Positions 1 to 9,499 of a stretch of 64,000 nt of DNA are shown here, one piece after another (the first letter of the stretch is position 1; each line of letters begins with the position of its first letter). Origin of the DNA: Castanea sativa. Taxonomy: Eukaryota; Streptophyta; Magnoliopsida; Fagales; Fagaceae. Position numbers and translations under genes: made by a program. Under the pieces are notes generated by a model, which was not told the origin of the DNA, did not search any database, and saw only the letters and a program-made list of their open reading frames with translations. The DNA is taken from positions 51,170,986 through 51,234,985 of the forward strand of contig NC_134016.1 in assembly GCF_040712315.1 (NCBI RefSeq), written 5' to 3'.

Positions 1-249
1 ATGACCAGTGCGGTTGTGGCAGACAACACCGACCCAGTGACAGCAATCCACGTCAGATGCAGAAGCAGCCCAAGAGGCAAGGCGGTTAGAAGGATCTGTA
101 AGGTGTTGCTTGAAGTTGAGAAGGGCGTGTCGCTCGCTTTCAATGCAACGAACCTCAGAGTCAGAGTCAGAGTGGGCAGTGCAGAAGTTAGGAGGAGGAT
201 GAATAGTGAGCAAACAAAGGAGAAGGGTTAAAGTAACAGCTCTCATCAT
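1..249 (-). CDS. LRR receptor-like protein (RLP), N-terminal part, runs off the left edge
   Basis: The minus strand from 249 to the window edge is open for 83 codons and matches the first 80-odd residues of the intact RLP at 37097-40219 almost residue for residue. Seen: start [12 protein letters not shown], a hydrophobic signal peptide (about residues 1-27), then the LRR N-terminal cap with the start [17 protein letters not shown] and the DCCHW motif typical of extracellular plant LRR proteins. The start is the first of two adjacent ATGs (complement of 247-249), 78 bases downstream of a TATA box. By family knowledge this would be a membrane-anchored, secreted-face receptor for pathogen or developmental signals working with a SOBIR1-type kinase. 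No LRR is inside the window, so whether the gene is intact cannot be judged. Plus-strand reading frames here are shadows. Confidence 0.85.
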   Translation of the reverse strand, partial: MMRAVTLTLLLCLLTIHPPPNFCTAHSDSDSEVRCIESERHALLNFKQHLTDPSNRLASWAASASDVDCCHWVGVVCHNRTGH

Positions 250-327
250 CGGGCTTTTATAAAAAATAATAATAAAACTGATAGTGATATATGATTTTGT
301 TATGTTTGGTACCAATGGCATAGGACT

Positions 328-335
328 TATTTATA
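328..335 (-). promoter_or_regulatory. TATA box of the left-edge RLP gene
   Basis: TATAAATA on the minus strand, 78 bases before the ATG at 249. The same octamer sits at the same spacing before the RLP at 40219 and before the two orphan heads, so the promoter core was copied with the gene 5' end. Confidence 0.6.
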
Positions 336-508
336 GGAAGCGGACCCATCCATCCATCTCATTGTATTGCATTGTGCCCGAGGAGTTTGTTTGATGCTTT
401 CAATTTCAACCACACATTAGGGATTGACTGACTGACTGAGTAAGTCTTATAGGTGGGACCCTCTATTTGTAGGCCCTTAGGTTCATTTGGATACATATCA
501 ATTTTCTA

Positions 509-690
509 GGTGCAACGCATTTTACACTATCTTTACGAAGGTGCAACGCATTTTACTCTGGTAATTTGACTATCTTTATGAAGGTGCAAGGCATTTTACA
601 CATAAAGGTGCAACACATTATACACGGTAATTGACTATCTTTATGAAGGTGCAACGCATTGTACACGGTAATTTGACTGGTCAATACCAT
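509..690. repeat. Promoter minisatellite, five units
   Basis: Degenerate tandem units starting at 509, 540, 583, 607 and 648, each beginning ggtgcaacgcattttacac or a close variant and most followed by 'ggtaatttgactatctttatgaa'-type spacer. Unit length is 24 to 43 bases. It lies about 180-350 bases upstream of the RLP TATA box. Other copies of this promoter carry different numbers of units: about two at 1757-1830, four at 4410-4540, two at 5631-5700 and one at 40465-40500. Confidence 0.75.
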
Positions 691-1447
691 TCATTAGTTG
701 CATCAAAATTCAACAATCTTTAAAACAAAATATGTAACTTAAGGCTATGAGTATTATGGCAGTGAATTGTGATTGTTTAGCAACAAAGTTTTTAAAGTGA
801 AAACTAATAGTAATAACTAGTCGTTAATTCGTACCATGCATAGATTAGTTGAACAAAAATTTTAAATTTTAAATTTGCCTAAAGTTATGATCACTTGAAA
901 AAATAAATTACAATTTAAGAGGGAAAAAAAATACTAACACCAATAATGTTAGGCATGCCATGTCTATAATCAATGGCATCCTTTCTTTAATAACAATTTA
1001 CGTCTCAATCATTTTTTTAATATAATATAATCCCTCCCATTGTTCAATTTGTTTGCAAAATCCTGGGTTTTTTCTTGCCATATAAAATGCAACCAAAAAA
1101 CTCAAAAATAATAAAATAAAAACTATAGAAGTTTTTACATAGAATAAAATAATTAATTACACTAAAAAAAGTCATTAATCTAGAGCAATAGGTTTTGGAA
1201 AAGATTTTTTTTTTAAGAATCGAAAAAGCTAATTTAGTGTTATAAGCAATAATTATAATATTTTAGCACATAGAAGAAGAACAACAAAAAGACGTATCAG
1301 ATGAATAAATTGACTTTGTTAGAGATTATAAGACAAATAAATTCACCGAAAAAAATAGATCTAAAAAAAAAATAGATTTCAAAATATATGAATATAAAAA
1401 GAAGAAAAAGGAAATACCAGTTGAAAGTTCATAAAGTTTTAATCTAG

Positions 1448-1553
1448 TTTCAATGCAACGAACCTCAGAGTCAGAGTGGGCAGTGCAGAAGATAGGAGGA
1501 GGATGAATAGTGAGCAAACAAAGGAGAAGGGTTAAAGTAACAGCCCTCATCAT
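1448..1553 (-). pseudogene. Orphan RLP head: start codon and signal peptide only
   Basis: The complement of 1553 downward starts [20 protein letters not shown], then continues through the signal peptide to EVRCIE, exactly as in the intact RLP. At 1448 RLP homology stops and the sequence passes straight into another copy of the RLP upstream region. The frame stays open for 43 more non-homologous codons (to 1326), giving a possible 75-residue product with a secretion signal. It has its own TATA box at 1629-1636. This is most simply a truncated duplicate; any product is unproven. Confidence 0.8.
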
Positions 1554-1628
1554 CGTGCTTTTATAAAAAATAATAATAAAACTGATGATTTATGATTTTA
1601 TTATGTTTGGTACCAATGGCATAGGACT

Positions 1629-1636
1629 TATTTATA
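1629..1636 (-). promoter_or_regulatory. TATA box of the orphan RLP head
   Basis: TATAAATA on the minus strand, 76 bases before the ATG at 1553, the same arrangement as in the intact RLP. Confidence 0.5.
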
Positions 1637-3685
1637 GGAAGCGGACCCATCCATCCATTCATCCATCTTATTGTATTGTGCTGGAGGAGTTTGTTTAATG
1701 CTTTCAATTTCAACCACACATTAGGGATTGACTGACTGACTGACTGTATAAGTCTTATGAAGGAGCAACACATTTTACACGGTAATTTGACTATCTTTAT
1801 GAAGGTGCAACGCATTTTACACGGTAGTTTGACTAGTCAATACCCATTCATTACTTGTATCAAAATTCAACAATCTTTGAAACAGAATATGTCCCACTAT
1901 GACTTAAGTCTCTTGAGTATTATGGCAGTGAATTGTGATTGTTTAGCAACAAAATTTTTAAAGTGATAAACTAATAGTAATAACTAGTCATTAATTCGTG
2001 CGATGCATAAATTAATTGAACAAAAATTTTAAATTTTTTAAGCCTTGAAAAAAAATAAATTACAATTTAAGAGGGAAAGAAAATACTAACACCAATAATG
2101 TTAGGCATGCCATGTCTATTATCAATGGCATCCTTTCTTTAATAAAAATTTATGTCTCAATCATTTTTTTTAAAAATAAAAATTCAACACTTGAAAAATA
2201 CTACAATAATAAAATGCAACCAAAAAATCCAAAAATAATAAAATAAAAACTATAGAAGTTTTTACATAGAAGAAAATAATTAATTACACTAAAAAAAAGT
2301 CATTAATCTAGAGCAATAGGTTTTGGAAAATTTTTTTTTTTTTTTTTTTTTGAGAATCGGAAAAGTTAATTTAGTGTTATAGGCAATAATTATAATATTT
2401 TAGCACATAGAAGAAGAACAACAAAAAGGCGTATCAGATGAATAAATTGACTTTGTTAGAGATTATAAGACAAATAAATTCACTGGAAAGAATAGATTTC
2501 AAAATATATGAATGTAAAAAGAAGAAAAAGGAAGTACCAGTTGAAAGGTCATAAAGTTTTAATCTAGATAGAAGACGACCAATCTAGAAAGCACTTGGAA
2601 TGCTCCTATTATCTGCATAGCCTTGGCTGCCACCTTCTTGCCTCTCATTTACTTATGATTCCAACTTTTATTCTTGGTGAGAAAAAAGAGCTCTTGCTTT
2701 CGAGTAATGTAATTGAGAAAAATGCCACAAGAAACATATCAACACCCTTTTTGGTTCTTAAATAATACAAATTTATAAGGTTAACACATAACCTGAGCTT
2801 ATTCATCAAGATTCAAGACTCAACAATGTAAAAAACAATATAAAAAATAGAGTAGAAGTAAATAAAAAATGGTCATATTTTGGGCCTTTATTTAGGTTCA
2901 TTTGGATTTATATCAATTTTCTAAACTTAACACAAAAAGAGTAACATATTTTAGACGGGATTTTGGTTCATCATTTGTGATAAATCCCACTATGTTTACT
3001 TGTTTAGATAGGATTTTAATTCGTCATTTTTGATAAATCGGACTATGTTTACTTGTTTATATAATTTGTGATAGCTATTTCCATTTTAAAACTTCTATCT
3101 TTTTTTTCAATAAGAAAAACTTTTATCTTTTATTTTTGTTGTTTTATCTAAAAATGCAAAAAATCATAGGTGAATCCCTGCATGACTACCTCTAATATTT
3201 CAAACATGGGATGAAACAAACAATCAAGCCAATATTCATTTTTAAGCTGATATCGTGAGATACTTTGTAGCTTGTAGGCAGGGAATGGATCTCAAAGTGC
3301 CACACATTAAACTGCCCGATGAATTAAAACAACAGATTCCTATTACTATTGATCAACTACTAATCAAAATAAGCTAGACATATAAGTTATATGTTACAAC
3401 ATAATTAGTTTTTTTTTTTTTTTGTAACAACAAATTAATTAGTTGACTTGTTGGCTTGTTACTAATTTTAGTGAGGTTACTCAAAAAATGAAGTATTCTT
3501 CTTATCTACTGATTGAATTTAGTTGACTACGCTATTATTATATCCAAATGGAACTTTAAAATAAGTAGCATCGGAAATTTCATCAATATTGCATATAGGT
3601 ATAATAAATTATACAAAACATATATATATACATGTTAGTAAAAAATAGGTAACAAACTAGTGTCATGGGTAGAATGTATTAAAAG

Positions 3686-3919
3686 TTATAAAAAAAAAAA
3701 AAAAAAAAAAATTCTTGTTAGTGTTTGTATCTTGGAAGTCTTCACTCGTGCTCGATACAACTTTCTCTTAAAAGATCTAACTAGGAACAAATTTCTTCCC
3801 ATGTACACTAACATTGAATATACTCTAGTTATTTCTCCATTTGATAATATATTGCGAAAATTATCATCCAAGTTAATTGAAAATGTGTGATACTCTGGCA
3901 CAAAATATTTCCTAATCAA
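3686..3919 (-). other. Repeat-borne open frame of unknown origin, copy 1
   Basis: A minus-strand frame of 77 codons beginning MIRKYFVPEYHTFSINLDDN and containing RVYSMLVYMGRNLFLVRSF. Related frames occur at 46438-46686 and 43487-43678, all minus-strand. The 43487 copy has many substitutions yet keeps the frame over about 55 codons. I do not recognise the family. It may be a remnant of a coding exon carried in the RLP-flanking repeat, or chance. It is missing from tandem unit 2, which stops before it. Confidence 0.3.
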
Positions 3920-4228
3920 AACTAGTCAACAGAATTCAATAGGACAATATAATTTCCTATCGTATACAATGGGTTTGTTTGATATTGTGAAATTTCTTTA
4001 TCTAGCCATTGAAAAGTCTAGTATAAGGCTGCCTAGTTCCAAAAGTCATATGCTTTACTAGTAAAGACTTGAAATTATTATTAACCAAAATTGTGATTAT
4101 TTTAGGACCAAAATTGAGATTATCAAGAATAAATTTTATGAATATGTCATGGATATGAGCCAATTTTTTTTTATGTTAGTGATAGTGATATATGATTTTG
4201 TTATGTTTGGTACCAATGGCATAGGACT

Positions 4229-4236
4229 TATTTATA
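4229..4236 (-). promoter_or_regulatory. Geneless RLP promoter copy (TATA box)
   Basis: TATAAATA on the minus strand inside the promoter copy of unit 2. Downstream on that strand the homology ends at 4182, before any RLP start codon, and leads into distal sequence of unit 1. A promoter core without its gene. Confidence 0.4.
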
Positions 4237-5319
4237 GGAAGCGGACCCATCCATCCATCCTATCTCATTGTACTGTGCTGGAGCAGTTTGTTTGATGCTT
4301 TCAATTTCAACCACACATTAGGGATTGACTGACTGACTGAGTAAGTCTTATAGGTGGGACCCTCTATTTGTAGGCCCTTAGGTTCATTTGGATACATATC
4401 AATTTTCTAGGTGCAACGCAATTTACTCTGGTAATTTGACTATCTTTATGAAGGTGCAAGGCATTTTACACATACAGGTGCAACACATTGTACACGGTAA
4501 TTGACTATCTTTATGAAGGTGCAACGCATTGTACACGGTAATTTGACTGGTCAATACCATTCATTAGTTGTATCAAAATTCAACAATCTTTAAAACAGAA
4601 TATGTAACTTAAGTCTATGAGTATTATGGCAGTGAATTGTGATTGTTTAGCAACAAAGTTTTTAAAGTGAAAACTAATAGTAATAACTAGTCGTTAATTC
4701 GTACCATGCACAGATTAGTTGAACACAAATTTTAAATTTTAAATTTGCCTAAAGTTATGATCACTTGAAAAAATAAATTACAATTTAAGAGGGAAAAAAA
4801 ATACTAACACCAATAATGTTAGGCATGCCATGTCTATAATCAATGGCATCCTTTCTTTAATAACAATTTACGTCTCAATCATTTTTTTAATATAATATAA
4901 TCCCTCCCATTGTTCAATTTGTTTGCAAAATTCTGGGTTTTTTCTTGCCATATAAAATGCAACCAAAAAACTCAAAAATAATAAAATAAAAACTATAGAA
5001 GTTTTTACATAGAATAAAATAATTAATTACACTAAAAAAAGTCATTAATCTAGAGCAATAGGTTTTGGAAAAGATTTTTTTTTTTTAAGAATTGAAAAGG
5101 CTAATTTAGTGTTATAAGCAATAATTATAATATTTTAGCACATAGAAGAAGAACAACAAAAAGACATATCAGATGAATAAATTGACTTTGTTAGAGATTA
5201 TAAGACAAATAAATTCACCGAAAAAAATAGATTTTAAAAAAGAATAGATTTCAAAATATATGAATGTAAAAAGAAGAAAAAGGAATTACCAGTTGGAAGT
5301 TCATAAAGTTTTAATCTAG

Positions 5320-5427
5320 TTTCAATGTGCAACGAACCTTAAAGTCAGAGTGGGCAGTGCAGAAGATAGGAGGAGGATGAATAGTGAGCAAACAAAGGAG
5401 AAGGGCTAAAGTAACAGCCCTCATCAT
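5320..5427 (-). pseudogene. Second orphan RLP head, frameshifted
   Basis: The complement of 5427 downward begins MMRAVTLALLLC and follows the RLP signal peptide, then carries a two-base insertion ('caatgtgcaacg' against 'caatgcaacg') and other changes in the cap region, so the frame is lost. RLP homology stops at the same place as in the copy at 1448. It arose with the tandem duplication of 281-4181. TATA box of this copy: 5503-5510. Confidence 0.75.
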
Positions 5428-7556
5428 CGTGCTTTTATAAAAAATAATAATAAAACTGATGATTTATGATTTTATTATGTTTGGTACCAATGGCATAGGA
5501 CTTATTTATAGGAAGCGGACCCATCCATCCATTCATCCATCTTATTGTATTGTGCTGGAGGAGTTTGTTTAATGCTTTCAATTTCAACCACACATTAGGG
5601 ATTGACTGACTGACTGACTGTATAAGTCTTATGAAGGAGCAACGCATTTTACACGGTAATTTGACTATCTTTATGAAGGTGCAACGCATTTTACATAGTA
5701 GTTTGACTAGTCAATACCAATTCATTACTTGTATCAAAATTCAACAATCTTTGAAACAGAATATGTCCCACTATGACTTAAGTCTCTTGAGTATTATGGC
5801 AGTGAATTGTGATTGTTTAGCAACAAAATTTTTAAAGTGATAAACTAATTGCAATAACTAGTCGTTAATTCATGCGATGCACAGATTAGTTGAACAAAAA
5901 TTTTAAATTTTTGAGCCTTTAAAAATTTTAAATTTTAAATTTGCCTAAAATTATGATCACTTGAAAAAATAAATTACAATTTAAGAGGGAAAGAAAATAC
6001 TAACACCAATAATGTTAGGCATGCCATGTCTATTATCAATGGCATCCTTTCTTTAATAAAAATTTATGTCTCAATCATTTTTTTAATATAATATAATCCC
6101 TCCCATTGTTCAACTTGTTTGCAAAATTCTAGGTTTTTTCTTGCCATATAAAATGCAACCAAAAAACCCAAAAATAATAAAATAAAAACTATAGAAGTTT
6201 TTACATAGAAGAAAATAATTAATTACACTAAAAAAAAGTCATTAATCTAGAGCAATAGGTTTTGGAATTTTTTTTTTTTTTTTTTTTTGAGAATCGGAAA
6301 AGTTAATTTAGTGTTATAGGCAATAATTATAATATTTTAGCACATAGAAGAAGAACAACAAAAAGGCGTATCAGATGAATAAATTGATTTTGTTAGAGAT
6401 TATAAGACAAGTAAATTCACTGGAAAGAATAGATTTCAGAATATATGAATGTAAAAAGAAGAAAAAGGAAGTACCAGTTGAAAGGTCATAAAGTTTTAAT
6501 CTAGATAGAAAACGACCAATCTAGAAAGCACTTGGAATGCTCCTATTATCTGCATAGCCTTGGCTGCCACCTTCTTGCCTCTCATTTACTTATGATTCCA
6601 ACTTTTATTCTTGGTGAGAAAAAAGATCTCTTGCTTTCGAGTAATGTAATTGAGAAAAATGCCACAAGAAACATATCAACACCCTTTTTGGTTCTTAAAT
6701 AATACAAATTTAAAGAACAAATTTATAAGGTTAACGCATAACCTGAGCTTATTCATCAAGATTCAAGACTCAACAATGTAAAAAACAATATAAAAAATAG
6801 AGTAGAAATAAATAAAAAATTGTCATATTTTGGGCCTTTATTTAGGTTCATTTGGATTATATCAATTTTCTAAACTTAACACAAAAAGAGTAACATATTT
6901 TAGACGGGATTTTGGTTCATCATTTGTGATAAATCCCACTATGTTTACTTGTTTAGATAGGATTTTAATTCGTCATTTTTGATAAATCGGACTATGTTTA
7001 CTTGTTTACATAATTTGTGATAGCTATTTCCATTTTAAAACTTCTATCTTTTTTTATCTTTTTTTTTTTTAATAAGAAAAACTTTTATCTTTTATTTTTG
7101 TTGTTTTCTCTAAAAATGCAAAAAATCATAGGTGAATCCCTGCATGACTACCTCTAATATTTCAAACATGGGATGAAACAAACAATCAAGCCAATATTCA
7201 TTTTTAAGCTAATATCATGAGATACTTTGTAGCTTGTAGGCAGGGAATGGATCTCAAAGTGCCACACATTAAACTGCCCGATGAATTAAAACAACAAATT
7301 CCTATTATTATTGATCAACTACTAATCAAAATAAGCTAGACATATAAGTTATACGTTACAACTTAATTAGTTTTTTTTTTTTTTGTAACAACAACTTAAT
7401 TAGTTGATTTGTTGGCTTGTTACTAATTTTAGTGAGGTTACTCAAAAAATGAAGTATTCTCCTTATCTACCAATTGAATTTAGTTGACTACGCTATTATT
7501 ATATCCAAATGGAACTTTAAAATAAGTAGCATCGGAAATTTCATCAATATTGCATA

Positions 7557-9440
7557 ATGGACTTGTGGCTGTTAATCTCTTAATCTCTTTTTGAGTTTTG
7601 TAGAGCAATGAATTATCCAATAATGTAATCGTTTTTCCAATTGAGAATGAAAGAGAAAGAGAGAAACAAATTTTCTCGCCCTTTAGTTTGGGAAGAATAA
7701 GATTAAAATTAATTTAAGTTAATAAAAATGATGATAATAGTGATTAGTTTATGGGCTTATGGTTAATAATAAAAGGAGATGGAGGAGATGCGCATTTGAA
7801 GGGGGCTGTATTTGCTGTTTTTAACTCTTTAAATGAATGTTTTTTTTGTCTGTTACAAAACTTTTAAACTAAATAGTAGCGACATTTCATCCCTGTCCAC
7901 TCGCTCCATTTCTTTAACCGCCTTTTTTCTCTCTCTCTCTCTTGCCTTTTTCTCTTTCTTAATAAAATAATTAACTCACACACACTACTAAAAACGTGAC
8001 CTATAAAAAAACATGCTTACAAAAAAATCAAAATCAAATTTTGCTGTTTGTACAGACAGCAAAATTTGATTTTTTTTTTTTTATATTTAATAATTGAAGA
8101 TGAGGTTTGAACTCTAGATGTTCATGTTGAAAAAACTAAGAAGTACCAACTAAAGTTATAAGAATCTTGACAATTCTTTAAGAATTATATCTTAATTATT
8201 TAGTAATATTTTATTGTTTATTACCACCTAAGTTAGGGTGTGCATCAAATCATCAACCTGATAAAACAGACCTAACTAGACATTTTGGGTTGGTTTTGGT
8301 GGGTTAGGTTGGGTTGAAATTTTATTTGGAATATAAATTAAGCATATTATATGAAAATGTAATAATTTAGTCACACGCTCAATAAACATACACCCTCAAT
8401 AAACCTATAACAAAGCCTATATCAGTCACACGCTCTTTCTTTAAACAAAGCTTAGTTACAATTATTGTACCTCTCAATTAAATTCAAAATTAAAGTGCAA
8501 ATTACATCCTTAAAGTTTATGGTGATGATGATTTTGCCCATTTTTATTTAAAAATTAGATTTTGGTCCCTAACATTAACTTGATTAAAGCACTTCCATCC
8601 ATTTAGAATCTCCCAAGCAAACAAAGTGTGACTCCTAAATTATTGAAGGTTTTCACTCATCTTTTGGGGATTCATATTATTTGAAAACTTTTTATTTTAT
8701 GAAATCAAACTATGTACAAGATACATACTATCACGTTATTTAAAATTTTTAAATGAAGTGCCAAATTATACAACTTTGAATATGTAAAAAATCCATTTCC
8801 ATATCCTATATTTATATTTAAAAATTGAAATATGCCAAGGCTACTTCAAATCTTACTAAAAAGAAAATGTAATTAATGAAGATTAAAATTACTTTTAAAA
8901 AAAAAAAATTGGGGACACATTTGTTAAGTTTTAAATGGTCAAATTTATAATATTTCTAACAATACTTTCTCACAAATTACACATGATATTGTGCCCCTTT
9001 GATAAAATGACAATGACATGTGGCCCTAGAGATAGTCACAGGAAAGAAAGAAGACCATAAGAACAAGGATTTGAATTGCTATTCCCCAAGGCTGCAAGAC
9101 TGCCCACTTTGAAGGAGATGCCAAAGTTGTTATTGACTCTATTAACATTTTAGACTTACACCTTGGCATGGATTTTCATTTGATTGTAATTGATATCAGA
9201 GTTCTTCTTTGCAAGTTTATTGTTGTATCATTTTCCTTTTGTCTCGTATCTTTTAATGCGTCAAATCATAATCTAACTTATTGAGGACATCAATCTATCA
9301 ACTCTATCCCTTCTTAGGCTCTTGTAGATGCTAACAGACAAGTTGCCTTACTTTTTATTTATATATAAATAAAAACCATACTCTAACTTAATCTAAGTAT
9401 ATACGTTAATACATGTGTGAAGCTCGTTCTTGAATACTTA
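7557..9440. other. Intergenic, no gene seen
   Basis: AT-rich sequence between the RLP upstream repeats and the DnaJ/DUF3444 copies. It holds a CT-rich tract near 7925-7960, a near-perfect palindrome at 8030-8073 (listed separately) and no reading frame with recognisable protein similarity. Confidence 0.6.
8030..8073. repeat. Near-perfect 44-base palindrome
   Basis: An 18-base arm aaaatcaaattttgctgt (8030-8047) is followed by eight bases and its exact inverse complement (8056-8073); the centre is GTAC. It can form a long hairpin. It may be the joined ends of a small inverted-repeat transposon or a palindromic remnant. No family assigned. Confidence 0.7.
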
Positions 9441-9499
9441 GAACTTTGGCTTTGCAAATAAAAATATCATTATTTACCCAAAAAATAGAAGGAAAAAAA

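Larger units (their letters stand above)
281..4181. repeat. Tandem duplication of RLP upstream region, unit 1
   Basis: Sequence from 281 onward recurs from 4182 onward in the same order and orientation (offset 3901, falling to 3874 after an indel in the minisatellite). The unit holds, from left to right: an RLP promoter copy (281-1447), an orphan RLP head (1448-1553), a second promoter copy (1554-2565) and distal upstream sequence (2566-4181). The two promoter copies are themselves homologous, for example the paired stretches near 2090 and 945 around a shared 'ccaataatgttaggcatgcc'. The join at 4181/4182 lies just upstream of where the start codon of unit 1 would be, so unit 2 begins with a promoter that has no gene. 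Confidence 0.9.
4182..7556. repeat. Tandem duplication of RLP upstream region, unit 2
   Basis: Near-identical second copy of 282 to about 3597. It holds a promoter copy with a TATA box at 4229-4236 that leads to no RLP start, an orphan RLP head (5320-5427), another promoter copy (TATA at 5503-5510) and distal sequence. Homology stops at about 7556 in the middle of 'catcaatattgcata', where unit 1 goes on for another ~580 bases. Confidence 0.9.

Noticed and set aside
1..231. Plus-strand open frame of 76 codons at the left edge
   Set aside because: It is the antisense shadow of the RLP N-terminal region; the same shadow is seen opposite the intact RLP at 39821-40201.
509..690. Regular short repeats as a possible CRISPR array
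   Set aside because: Plant DNA, degenerate units without unique spacers, no cas genes; it is a minisatellite.
1561..1815. Two nearly identical 84-codon minus-strand frames (1561-1815 and 5435-5689)
   Set aside because: They lie in duplicated RLP promoter DNA and include the TATA box; similarity is due to the tandem duplication.
8030..8090. Palindrome followed by T run as a rho-independent terminator
   Set aside because: The context is eukaryotic nuclear DNA with no gene ending there.
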